Source: JBHHYS01 sp046757645
Lineage (GTDB): Bacteria; Acidobacteriota; Terriglobia; Acidiferrales; 2-02-FULL-67-57
Reading direction: 5' to 3'
NCBI GenBank assembly: GCA_046757645.1
Contig: JBHHYS010000004.1
Coordinates: forward strand, 1 to 50,292
Length of the DNA: 50,292 bases
Shown here piece after piece: positions 8,387 through 16,411 of this stretch. A program made the translations under genes and the position numbers. The notes under the pieces were generated by a model. The model had not been told where the DNA came from. It made no database searches and saw only the letters and a list, made by a program, of their open reading frames with translations. Positions within the stretch are counted from its first letter, which is position 1; the number at the start of each line of letters is the position of its first letter.

Positions 8387-9808
8387 ATGCGCCTCGCCTC
8401 GGCGGTTCTTTTCCTTCCTCTCCTCTTTTCCGCCTCGGCCCACGCCCGCGAATCGGCTCCGCTCCAGCCCGTCCCGGGGTCGGCCCCGACCCCGAAGACC
8501 CGCTACCTGATTCTCTGTGTGGATGGGGTCGGGTATTCGCTGGTCGAGGAGATGTACCACCGCGGCGAACTCCCCCACTTTCAACCCCCGAGCGCCCTGG
8601 TAGCCAGCTTTCCCAGCCTCACCAGCCCCAGTCTGGCCGAAATGCTGAAGCCCCTGGGAGCCCCGCCCAGCCGGGGCTACGAGGACTACTACTTCGACCC
8701 CAAAGAAAACCGCATGCGCGGCGGTTTCTTCCACCGCTTTACCCGAAAGCACTTCATCCGGGGAACAGTCCGGGAATTGTTCGATTACCATCCCCATCCG
8801 GTTGTGATGACACTCGAATACGGCCTGCCGGTAGTGGGCGCCTGGCTCGGGAAACGCATCACCTTCGGGCGAATTCTGAAAAAGTTCGAGCGCTCCACAA
8901 AACCGGTGTACTTGGCCTATTTGGATTCGAGCGACCCGCTCGCCCACCTGGGGGGAAAGCGGTTTCTCCGTGGTTTGCTCCGGCAAATTGATCGCAGCAT
9001 TCCTCGCTTGCGCCGCCGCGCCGCCGGCCCCATCGAAGTCATCGTTTTCTCGGATCACGGCAATGACTTCCGCCGCTATCGCCGCGCGCCGCTGGCGCGC
9101 GCCTTGAAGCGCCGCGGCTTCCGCCTGCGAAAAAACCTTCCCGGGCCCCGCAGCGTGGTTTTCCCCCGGTACGGGCTGGTAAGCAGCGCGGTGCTCTACA
9201 CCCAGCCGGGCGGGGAATCCGAAGTGGCGGACGCCTTACGCGGCGTCGAAGGCGTGGCAGTGGTGGCCTACCGCGATGGCCCGGGCACCGTGGTCGAAAG
9301 CGCCGCCGGACGCGCCCGCATTTGGCGGCGAGGCAGCCGCTATTGCTACCGACCGGAAACCGGTGACCCGCTGGCGCTGGGCGAAATTCTCGAGCAGCTC
9401 CACACCCGCAGCGGTCGGGCTGCGGAAGGGTGCGCCAGCGCCGCTGCTTGGTGGCAAGCCACGCAGGAGCACATCTATCCCGATCCCTTGCGCCGCCTGG
9501 AGTTTGCCTTTGAGGAGAACGTGGCCCAGCCCGCCAGCGTCCTCGTCAGCCTGAAGGACGGCTACTATGTGGGCAGTCGGCTGTTGGATTTCTTCGCCTG
9601 GTTGCGCGCCACCCACGGCAATCTCGGGCGCGAGCAGAGCTTGGGATTTGCCCTGACAACGGCGGAGCCGTTGCCGCCTTTCCTGCGCGGCGACCAGCTC
9701 TGGACAGCCCTGGAAGGGCAGTGGGCGCCGGCCCGGCCACCTCATCACCGGCCAGATTCACTCCTGACCCTCCTCTGGGCGGGCCACTCGCACCTTCCGC
9801 CCCCTTGA
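8387..9808 (+). CDS. Secreted alkaline-phosphatase-superfamily hydrolase
   Basis: The 473-aa protein starts with a clear signal peptide (ASAVLFLPLLFSASAHA). The superfamily metal sites are recognisable: Asp in LCVDGVGYS, the probable Ser/Thr nucleophile in FPSLTSPSL, the Asp and His pair in DSSDPLAH, and the second metal motif FSDHGND. This pattern is that of type I phosphodiesterases and nucleotide pyrophosphatases or phosphoglycerate mutases. The substrate cannot be read from the sequence. The C-terminal third, with several aromatic-rich stretches, looks lineage-specific. It is transcribed with ddl but no functional link is evident. Confidence 0.75.
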   Translation: MRLASAVLFLPLLFSASAHARESAPLQPVPGSAPTPKTRYLILCVDGVGYSLVEEMYHRGELPHFQPPSALVASFPSLTSPSLAEMLKPLGAPPSRGYEDYYFDPKENRMRGGFFHRFTRKHFIRGTVRELFDYHPHPVVMTLEYGLPVVGAWLGKRITFGRILKKFERSTKPVYLAYLDSSDPLAHLGGKRFLRGLLRQIDRSIPRLRRRAAGPIEVIVFSDHGNDFRRYRRAPLARALKRRGFRLRKNLPGPRSVVFPRYGLVSSAVLYTQPGGESEVADALRGVEGVAVVAYRDGPGTVVESAAGRARIWRRGSRYCYRPETGDPLALGEILEQLHTRSGRAAEGCASAAAWWQATQEHIYPDPLRRLEFAFEENVAQPASVLVSLKDGYYVGSRLLDFFAWLRATHGNLGREQSLGFALTTAEPLPPFLRGDQLWTALEGQWAPARPPHHRPDSLLTLLWAGHSHLPPP

Positions 9809-9865
9809 GGGGCCCGCCCGCCCCCTCCCCTGACGCTCCCGTCCGCTGCCGGCCAGGGGCGGGGC

Positions 9866-9893
9866 TTGACAATCACCCCGGACCTGCTAAATT
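9866..9893 (+). promoter_or_regulatory. Sigma-70-type promoter of the efflux operon
   Basis: TTGACA (9866-9871), a 16-nt spacer and TAAATT (9888-9893) form a good housekeeping promoter. The expected start is about 9900. The -10 box overlaps the left end of the palindromic operator. Confidence 0.7.
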
Positions 9894-9912
9894 AACTAAC
9901 CGGTTAGTTAAT
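9891..9912. promoter_or_regulatory. Perfect 22-bp palindromic operator (TetR/CecR type)
   Basis: The half site ATTAACTAACC (9891-9901) is followed immediately by its exact reverse complement (9902-9912). It overlaps the -10 box, covers the predicted transcription start and ends 2 nt before the ATG of the TetR-family gene. It is therefore the obvious autoregulatory site. The TAACCGGTTA-like core matches the kind of site bound by TetR-family regulators. Confidence 0.85.
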
Positions 9913-9914
9913 CT

Positions 9915-10529
9915 ATGCCCCGTCGCCGCAAATCCCGCGCTGCCCTGCTCGCCGCCGCGGAGCGAATTTTTGCCGACGCTGGCCTGGCGGGGGCCCGCAC
10001 GGAGGGAATCGCTGGCGCCGCCGGGGTCAACAAGGCCTTGCTGCACTACTACTTCGAGACCAAGGAGAAGCTCTACCGGGCGGTGCTGGAAAACCTCTTT
10101 GAGCAATTTCTGGCCAGCGTGCGCGAGCCGCTGGCCCTCACCCGAACGCCCCGGGCCGCCCTGTTCGGCTATGTGGAGCGCCACGTGGCCTTTCTCCACC
10201 AGCATCCGAACTACCCCCGCCTCTTGCAGCGAGAAATTATGAGCGGCGGGCCCTACCTGCGCGTGCTGGTGGACCGCTACCTGCGGCCGCTCTACCACGG
10301 GCTGGGACGCATCCTGCGGGCGGGAATCCGCCGGGGCGAATTTCGCCCGGTGGACGTCAACAATATGGTGGTCTCGATGATTGCGGTGACGGTTTTCTAC
10401 TTTGCTGCTGCCCCGGTGCTGAACCGGATTCTCGAGGGGAACGTGTACGACGCCCGGCGGGTGGAAGCGCGGAAACGTGCGGTGGTGGATTTCATCCGCC
10501 ACGGCCTGTTGCGCTCGCCGAACCGTTGA
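9915..10529 (+). CDS. TetR/AcrR-family repressor of the efflux operon (CecR/YbiH-like)
   Basis: The 204-aa protein has an N-terminal helix-turn-helix (residues about 8-52) with the typical ALLAAAERIFADAG, TEGIAGAAGVNKALLHYYF and TKEKLY elements. An all-helical ligand-binding domain follows. The gene order regulator / membrane fusion protein / ATPase / two permeases is that of E. coli ybiH-ybhGFSR, where YbiH is now called CecR. That makes it a likely local repressor, relieved by a small molecule carried by the pump. It starts just after a perfect palindrome that overlaps its own promoter, which supports autoregulation. The next gene starts 12 nt after its stop. Confidence 0.9.
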   Translation: MPRRRKSRAALLAAAERIFADAGLAGARTEGIAGAAGVNKALLHYYFETKEKLYRAVLENLFEQFLASVREPLALTRTPRAALFGYVERHVAFLHQHPNYPRLLQREIMSGGPYLRVLVDRYLRPLYHGLGRILRAGIRRGEFRPVDVNNMVVSMIAVTVFYFAAAPVLNRILEGNVYDARRVEARKRAVVDFIRHGLLRSPNR

Positions 10530-10541
10530 GGGGGACCGAGT

Positions 10542-11549
10542 ATGAAGCGCTGGATTCTTGTGCTGGGACTACTGGCGGCCGGAGCCGTTATCGCCGCCCA
10601 GTTCTTCCCCCGGGTTTTCGAGACGCCGGAGTCCGACGACCGCCTGCTGGTCTCCGGCAACATTGAGGCCCACGAAAGCGTGCTGGCTTTCAAGGTGCAG
10701 GGCCGGGTTGTGGAGTTGGGCGTGGAAGAAGGCCAGTGGGTGGAGGAGGGAGCGGTGATCGCTCGGCTCGACGACGATGACTACCGCCAGCAAGTGGCCC
10801 TCGACGCTGCCACTCTCCGCGTGCGCCAGGCCGAGTTGGCCTTAGCCCTGGCGGGCTCCCGGCCCCAGCAAATTGAAGCGGCCAAGCAGACCATGCTCGA
10901 TGCCCAGGCGGACCTGAAGCAACGGAAGCTCGACTTCGAGCGGACGGAAACCCTCTACCGCGAAGGGGTGGGCTCCGAAGAGGCGCGCGACCAGGCCGAA
11001 ACCGACCTCAAACGCGCCCAGGCCGCCGACCAGCGCGCCCGGGAACGCTACGGGCAGGTTGTCGAGGGCACGCGCAAAGAGGAAATCGCCATCGCCCGGG
11101 CCAACCTCCGGCGGGCCAGTGAGGCTTTGCGGCTCTCCCGCATCCGAGCGGGCTACACCGTGCTGCGCGCCCCCAAGGCCGGGGTGATTCTCGTCCGGCA
11201 GGCCGAGCTCGGCGAAGTTATGGCCCCGGGAACCCCGGTGGTGACCCTCGCCGACCTGGAAAACGTCTGGCTGCGCGCCTACATCAGCGAGACCGACCTG
11301 GGGCGAATCCGCTGGGGCCAGCCGGCCCTCCTGCGCACCGACACCTATTCCGGCAAAACCTACCGCGGCCGCATCTCCTTCATCTCCTCCAAGGCCGAAT
11401 TCACTCCCAAGACCATTCAAACCCACAAGGAACGCGTCACCCTGGTCTATCGCATCAAGATTGAGGTGGAAAATCCCCACCACGAGCTGAAGCCGGGGAT
11501 GCCGGCTGACGCCGAGATTCAACTTTCCCCCCGCTCGGCCAATGCCTGA
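10542..11549 (+). CDS. HlyD-family membrane fusion protein (YbhG-like)
   Basis: This periplasmic adaptor links the inner-membrane ABC pump to an outer-membrane channel. The 335-aa protein has one N-terminal membrane anchor (ILVLGLLAAGAVIAAQFF), a lipoyl-like half motif (VQGRVVELGVEEGQWVEEG), and a long alpha-helical hairpin of about residues 85-200. The second lipoyl half is TVLRAPKAGVILVRQAELGEV, quoted in parts (VLRAPKAG, AELGEVMAPG). A beta-barrel domain follows. The stop overlaps the start of the first ATPase gene by 8 nt, indicating translational coupling. Substrate is unknown; by analogy with YbhG it may be a hydrophobic drug. Confidence 0.9.
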   Translation: MKRWILVLGLLAAGAVIAAQFFPRVFETPESDDRLLVSGNIEAHESVLAFKVQGRVVELGVEEGQWVEEGAVIARLDDDDYRQQVALDAATLRVRQAELALALAGSRPQQIEAAKQTMLDAQADLKQRKLDFERTETLYREGVGSEEARDQAETDLKRAQAADQRARERYGQVVEGTRKEEIAIARANLRRASEALRLSRIRAGYTVLRAPKAGVILVRQAELGEVMAPGTPVVTLADLENVWLRAYISETDLGRIRWGQPALLRTDTYSGKTYRGRISFISSKAEFTPKTIQTHKERVTLVYRIKIEVENPHHELKPGMPADAEIQLSPRSANA

Positions 11550-12489
11550 GCCGCCCGCCGCGATTGCCGTCTCCGAACTGACGAAACGCTTCCCGGGTGT
11601 GCTGGCGGTGGACCGGCTCAGCTTCACCGTGACGCCGGGCGAGATCTTCGGTCTGGTGGGGCCGGACGGCGCCGGGAAGAGCACTACGCTGCGCATGCTC
11701 GCCGGCGTGCTGCCCCCCGACGCCGGCTCGGCCAGGGTGGCGGGCTGCGACGTGGTCAAGGATCCGGAAAGCGTCAAGAGGCACATCAGCTACATGCCGG
11801 AGCGGTTCGGCCTCTACGAGGATCTGACCGTGGACGAAAACATCCGCTTCTACGCCGACCTGTTTGGGGTTCGCCGCCCCGAGCGCGAGCAGCGTTCCGC
11901 GCGGCTGCTGGCCGCGGCCGGGATGGGCGAATTCCGCCAGGGCCTGGCGGGCAATCTCTCTGGCGGGATGAAGCAGAAACTGGGCCTGACCTGCGCCCTC
12001 ATCCACCGCCCCCGAGTGATCCTTCTGGACGAACCCACCACCGGCGTGGATCCGGTTTCCCGGCGGGATTTCTGGCGCATTCTCTACTCGTTGCTGGCCG
12101 AAGGCGTCACCATCCTGACCTCGACCGCCTACCTGGACGAAGCCGAGCGCTGCCACCGCCTGGCGTTGCTCCACCAGGGCCGGCTGTTGTTGTGCGACAC
12201 ACCCGCCCGGTTGAAGGCCCGTCTGCCGGGGGCGGTGGTGGCGGTCCTCTCGCCCCAACCCCGGCGGCTGCGCGCGGAGTTGACGCAAGCTGAGGGCGTC
12301 TCCGGTCTGGTGCTGGTGGGCGACGGCGTCCACCTGGCCGTGGACGACGCCCAGCGGCGCATTCCCGAGCTGCGGGAACGCTTGGCGGCTGCCAGCCTGC
12401 CCTTTGACGACGTGCTTCAGATTACGCCCACGATCGAAGACCTCTTCGTGGCTGCGGTCGAGGGTCGGGCGGACACGGAGGAGGCATGA
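11542..12489 (+). CDS. ABC transporter ATPase 1 (YbhF N-half equivalent), altered H-loop
   Basis: The 315-aa nucleotide-binding subunit has Walker A GPDGAGKST, signature LSGGMKQK, and Walker B VILLDEPTTGVDP. The switch region reads TSTAYLDEAE, so the histidine usually found in TTHYMDEAE is replaced by Ala. The Walker A has Asp in place of the usual Asn, as remembered for the YbhF family. In E. coli two such domains are fused in one YbhF chain; here they are separate genes that overlap by 4 nt (ATGA). The partner is encoded by the next gene, and the two probably form a heterodimer with one weak ATP site. Confidence 0.9.
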   Translation: MPEPPAAIAVSELTKRFPGVLAVDRLSFTVTPGEIFGLVGPDGAGKSTTLRMLAGVLPPDAGSARVAGCDVVKDPESVKRHISYMPERFGLYEDLTVDENIRFYADLFGVRRPEREQRSARLLAAAGMGEFRQGLAGNLSGGMKQKLGLTCALIHRPRVILLDEPTTGVDPVSRRDFWRILYSLLAEGVTILTSTAYLDEAERCHRLALLHQGRLLLCDTPARLKARLPGAVVAVLSPQPRRLRAELTQAEGVSGLVLVGDGVHLAVDDAQRRIPELRERLAAASLPFDDVLQITPTIEDLFVAAVEGRADTEEA

Positions 12490-13442
12490 AGTCGAACGGC
12501 AACTCGGTTGTGGTCGATCACCTGGTGAAGCGCTTTGGCGACTTCACGGTCGTTGACCACATCAGCTTCGCCACCCACCCCCGGGAAAATTTCGGTTTCC
12601 TGGGGCCGAACGGTGCCGGCAAGTCCACCACCATCCGGATGCTCTGCGGGTTGCTCCGGCCCACCGCGGGCCAGGCCTGGGTGGTCGGCTTTGACGTCGC
12701 CCGTCAGTCGGAAGCGGTGCGCCAGCACATCGGCTATATGTCGCAGAAATTCTCGCTGTACAACGATTTGACCGTCCGGGAAAATCTGCGCTTCTTCGCC
12801 GGGCTCTACAACGTCGGCCCGGACGTGCTCTCCGACCGCATTCGCTGGGCGCTGGGGATGGCGGGCTTGAGGGGCCGTGAAGCCTCCCTGACCGGCACGC
12901 TGGCCGGGGGATGGAAGCAGCGGCTGGCGCTGGGCTGCGCGGTGCTTCACCGCCCGCCGATTCTCTTCCTGGATGAACCCACCTCGGGCGTCGATCCCAT
13001 TTCCCGCCGCCACTTCTGGGAGCTCATCCACCAGATGGCCGCCGAGGGGGTCACGATTTTCGTCACCACCCACTATATGGACGAAGCCGAGTATTGCAAT
13101 CGCCTCGCGCTGCTCGACCGCGGGCGAATCGTCGCTCTGGGGACGCCCCGCGAATTGAAGCAAAGTGGGATGCAGGGCGAGCTAGTGATGGTCGAAGCCG
13201 AGCCCCTGCGGCGCGCGCTGGAGATTTTGCCCGCCGCGCCCGGGGTGCGCGACGCCGCCGTCTTCGGCAATGCCCTGCACCTGGCGGTGGCCGAGGCGGC
13301 GCCGGCCATCCCCGCCCTGCGCCGCTACCTGAGTGAGCGCGGCGTGCGCGTGACGCGCCTGGAAGCCATTCGGCCCAGCTTGGAAGACGTCTTTGTCGCT
13401 CTGACCAGCAGCCGCACGGAATCCGGAAAGGAGCGGTCCTAG
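12486..13442 (+). CDS. ABC transporter ATPase 2 (YbhF C-half equivalent), altered signature motif
   Basis: The 318-aa ATPase has Walker A GPNGAGKST, Walker B ILFLDEPTSGVDP, and an intact switch histidine in TTHYMDEAE. The signature motif reads LAGGWKQR instead of LSGGMKQR. Its own nucleotide-binding residues are complete while its signature is altered, the mirror image of the preceding ATPase. The DR.L/F-type C-terminal domain (SLEDVFVAL) is shared with its partner. It is translationally coupled to the gene before it (ATGA overlap), and the permease gene begins 1 nt after its stop. Confidence 0.92.
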   Translation: MKSNGNSVVVDHLVKRFGDFTVVDHISFATHPRENFGFLGPNGAGKSTTIRMLCGLLRPTAGQAWVVGFDVARQSEAVRQHIGYMSQKFSLYNDLTVRENLRFFAGLYNVGPDVLSDRIRWALGMAGLRGREASLTGTLAGGWKQRLALGCAVLHRPPILFLDEPTSGVDPISRRHFWELIHQMAAEGVTIFVTTHYMDEAEYCNRLALLDRGRIVALGTPRELKQSGMQGELVMVEAEPLRRALEILPAAPGVRDAAVFGNALHLAVAEAAPAIPALRRYLSERGVRVTRLEAIRPSLEDVFVALTSSRTESGKERS

Positions 13443-13443
13443 C

Positions 13444-14577
13444 ATGCGCTGGCATCGGCTGGCGGCTCTGGCCCGCAAGGAAGTGATTCAGATCCGCCGC
13501 GACCCCCGCAGCTTGATCATGGTGGTCGTGATGCCGCTGATGCTGATGCTGCTCTTTGGCTACGGCGTCACCCTCGACATCAAGCACATCGCGGTGTTCG
13601 CCTTCGACCGCGAAGGCAGCCAGCAAAGCCAGGACCTGCTCAGGCGCTTTCAAGCGTCGGAGTACTTCGACCTGGTGGAAACTGTGGACAACTATCCTGC
13701 CCTGGTCGCGGCGATTGACGCCGGCCGCTGCCAGCTCGGCTTGGTGATTCCCCACGACTTCTCCCAACGGTTGCGGGTGGGCGGCCCGGTGGCGGTGCAG
13801 GCCCTGGTGGATGCCACCGACGACAACACCGCCAACCTCATCTTCAGTTACAGCGAGACGGTGATTCGCGACTTTTCCCAAGAGATTCAGCTCGACTGGG
13901 GGGAGCGCCAGGGGCGGAGTCAGGTGCAGCCCGTGCTCCGGGTGGAGCCCCGCACCTGGTTCAACGAAGACCTGGAGAGCAAGGCCTTCATCGTCCCGGG
14001 AGTGGTGGCCATCGTGATGGCGGTTATCGGCACCTTTCTCACCTCGCTCACCGTGGCTCGCGAGTGGGAGCGGGGCACGATGGAGCAGCTCATCTCCACG
14101 CCGGTCACTCCCTTGGAGGTCATGCTGGGCAAGCTGGTGCCGTACTTCGCCATCGGCCTGTTTGACACCGCCCTCTGTGCCGTCGTGGCCATCGGGTGGT
14201 TTCAGGTTCCGTTCCGGGGAGGCTTGAGCGCGCTCTTCGGCAGCTCCGCCCTTTTCTTGGTGGTGGTGCTGGGAGTGGGATTCTTCATCTCGGTGGTCGC
14301 CAAGACGCAACTGACCGCCAGCCAGCTGGCGCTGGTCGCCACCTTTCTCCCCGCTTTCTTGCTCTCCGGCTTTATCTTTTCCATCGAGCAGATGCCGGCG
14401 GTCATCCAGACCATCACCTACACCGTTCCCGCCCGTTACTACATGGCCATCCTTAAGAGTGTCTTTCTCCAGGGGACAACGGTGGCTGCCCGGAGAGGGG
14501 ATTTTCTCGCCCTGGTTATCTTCGCCGTGATCGTGGCTGGCCTGGCCACGCGCGCCTTCCACAAGAGGCTGGGCTGA
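13444..14577 (+). CDS. ABC-2 type permease 1 (YbhS-like)
   Basis: The 377-aa inner-membrane protein has the ABC-2 layout. There is one N-terminal membrane helix (RSLIMVVVMPLMLMLLFGYG), a large periplasmic domain of about residues 45-175, and five C-terminal helices starting at IVPGVVAIVMAVIGTFLTSL. The cytoplasmic coupling segment REWERGTMEQLISTPV between helices is typical. Together with the next gene it would form the heterodimeric pore, driven by the two ATPases and extended by the HlyD protein. Confidence 0.92.
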   Translation: MRWHRLAALARKEVIQIRRDPRSLIMVVVMPLMLMLLFGYGVTLDIKHIAVFAFDREGSQQSQDLLRRFQASEYFDLVETVDNYPALVAAIDAGRCQLGLVIPHDFSQRLRVGGPVAVQALVDATDDNTANLIFSYSETVIRDFSQEIQLDWGERQGRSQVQPVLRVEPRTWFNEDLESKAFIVPGVVAIVMAVIGTFLTSLTVAREWERGTMEQLISTPVTPLEVMLGKLVPYFAIGLFDTALCAVVAIGWFQVPFRGGLSALFGSSALFLVVVLGVGFFISVVAKTQLTASQLALVATFLPAFLLSGFIFSIEQMPAVIQTITYTVPARYYMAILKSVFLQGTTVAARRGDFLALVIFAVIVAGLATRAFHKRLG

Positions 14578-14587
14578 GGACAGGAAT

Positions 14588-15721
14588 ATGTGGGCTCGGC
14601 TCTACCAGATGTTGATCAAGGAATGCATCCAGGTCTTCCGCGACAAGCGCACCCGCTTCGTCCTCATCGTGCCTCCGATTGTGCAGATGCTGGTGTTCGG
14701 CTATGCCGCCACTTTCGAGATCCGACATGTGCGTATGGCCGTGCTCGACCCGGACAACAGCCAGGAGAGTCGGGAACTGCTCTCCCGCTTCGCCGCCAGT
14801 CCCTACTTCGATGTGCGTGCCCGCCTCGACCACCACCGCCAGATTACCGAATGGATCGACCGCGGTGAGGTGACTCTGGCAATTCACATTCGCCCCGGCT
14901 TCGCCCGGCGGCTGCGCAAGGGCCAGACCGCGCCCGTGCAAGTGATCCTGGACGGCACCGACTCCAACACCGCGCTGATCGCCCTCGGCTACCTCAACCA
15001 GATTGCCGCACGCTTTGCCCGCGACTACCAGCGCGACCGCCGGCGGCGCGCCGCCCCATTGCTCGACCCCCAGGTGCCAAGCGTCGTGCTGGCCCGACGC
15101 CCCTGGTTCAATGAAGACCTGCGGAGCCGCTGGTTCTTTGTCCCCGGGGTGGTCGGCAGCCTCACCCTGGTCATGGTGGTGCAACTGACCGCCTTCTCGA
15201 TTGTGCGGGAGCGCGAGCTGGGCACGCTGGAACAGATCATGGTCACCCCGATTCGCCCCCGGGAATTCATCCTGGGCAAGACGCTGCCGTTCTTCCTGAT
15301 CGGCTTGGCGGACGCGGCACTGATTGCGCTGGTGGGCACATTCTGGTTCGGGATTCCCTTCCGAGGTGAGCTTCCGGTGTGCCTGTTGGGCACGGTGCTC
15401 TTCCTGCTCAGCATGCTGGGCGTGGGACTGTTCATCTCCACCATCTCCGCCACCCAGCAACAGGCGATGGTTTCCGCCTTCTTCTTCAACATGCCCGCGA
15501 TTATCTTTTCCGGGTTCGGCTTCCCCATCCGGAGCATGCCTGAAGCCCTTCAGTGGCTCAGTTACTTGGACCCCTTGCGCTACTTCCTGATCGTACTGCG
15601 CGGCGTGTACCTGAAGGGCGTGGGGTTGGAGGTGCTGTGGACGCAACTGCTGGCGATGACGCTGATCGGCGTAGTTCTGCTGACGATCAGCGTCTTCCGC
15701 TTTCGCAAGTCTCTGGATTAG
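14588..15721 (+). CDS. ABC-2 type permease 2 (YbhR-like)
   Basis: This is a second 377-aa ABC-2 permease with the same topology as the preceding gene: N-terminal helix (FVLIVPPIVQMLVFGYAA), periplasmic domain, and a helix bundle starting at FVPGVVGSLTLVMVVQLTAF. The coupling segment is RERELGTLEQIMVTPI. Equal length and alignable motifs show the two permeases arose by duplication. It is the last gene of the operon; a 134-nt gap follows with no clear terminator. The substrate is not predictable from sequence. Confidence 0.92.
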   Translation: MWARLYQMLIKECIQVFRDKRTRFVLIVPPIVQMLVFGYAATFEIRHVRMAVLDPDNSQESRELLSRFAASPYFDVRARLDHHRQITEWIDRGEVTLAIHIRPGFARRLRKGQTAPVQVILDGTDSNTALIALGYLNQIAARFARDYQRDRRRRAAPLLDPQVPSVVLARRPWFNEDLRSRWFFVPGVVGSLTLVMVVQLTAFSIVRERELGTLEQIMVTPIRPREFILGKTLPFFLIGLADAALIALVGTFWFGIPFRGELPVCLLGTVLFLLSMLGVGLFISTISATQQQAMVSAFFFNMPAIIFSGFGFPIRSMPEALQWLSYLDPLRYFLIVLRGVYLKGVGLEVLWTQLLAMTLIGVVLLTISVFRFRKSLD

Positions 15722-15855
15722 GCGGTGTCGGCGCCCGTCCCCAGCGCGGCGTCGGGATTTACACCCACCGCCCCGATTTGCTAGGCTTCTGGGGAGCGAT
15801 GATCGGCGCATCCATTCTTCTCTTTCACCCTGCCCTCTGAGGGAAGGCCGCCCCG

Positions 15856-16314
15856 ATGTCTCTGTCCCTGCTCGATGCGCAACCCCCGGCCCCGCCCAAT
15901 CCCTGGCCGAAGCGCCTCGCCCTGGTCGTAGGGCTGCTGGCCGTCCTCGGCAGCCTCTTCTACTGGCAGTTCCGCTACTACCCGGAGCAGAAACAGGTGG
16001 AGCGCTTCATGGACGCCTTGGTGGCGGGCGACTACCGGGCCGCCTACCGGATCTGGAAACCGACGCCCTCCTACCGTTTCCCGGATTTCCTCGAAGATTG
16101 GGGCGAGACTACCTCTTTCGGCCGCATCCGCTCCTACGAAATCGTCAAGATCAGCGGGGGCTCCGCGGTGGTTTCGGTTGAAGGTGGGCGCACCCTGGAG
16201 CTGAACGGCGGGAGTTCCGGTGTGGTGGTGAGCGTGCGCATCAACGGACGGGACCCCCCAGTGCGCATCTGGGTCGAAAAAAAAGACAAAAGCCTCTCCT
16301 TCCCGCCCTTCTAG
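15856..16314 (+). CDS. Hypothetical membrane-anchored protein, 152 aa
   Basis: No family was recognised with confidence. A single membrane helix at about residues 21-40 (LALVVGLLAVLGSLFYWQF) follows a short proline-rich cytoplasmic start. The remaining 110 residues contain a helix (VERFMDALVAGDYRAAYRIW) and a beta-rich end, a layout like small periplasmic NTF2- or DUF4864-like proteins. The tail is basic. Upstream GGGAAGG lies at an acceptable distance. It follows the efflux operon but need not belong to it. It is convergent with the FtsX-type permease gene. Confidence 0.6.
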   Translation: MSLSLLDAQPPAPPNPWPKRLALVVGLLAVLGSLFYWQFRYYPEQKQVERFMDALVAGDYRAAYRIWKPTPSYRFPDFLEDWGETTSFGRIRSYEIVKISGGSAVVSVEGGRTLELNGGSSGVVVSVRINGRDPPVRIWVEKKDKSLSFPPF

Positions 16315-16411
16315 CCGCCGCCAGAGTTTTCCGCCCCGATGGGCTAGTTCGTGATTGGGAACGCACCGCGAACCTGGTGCCGAGGAAGATGGCGCGAGAA
16401 GGAAAGTTTTT

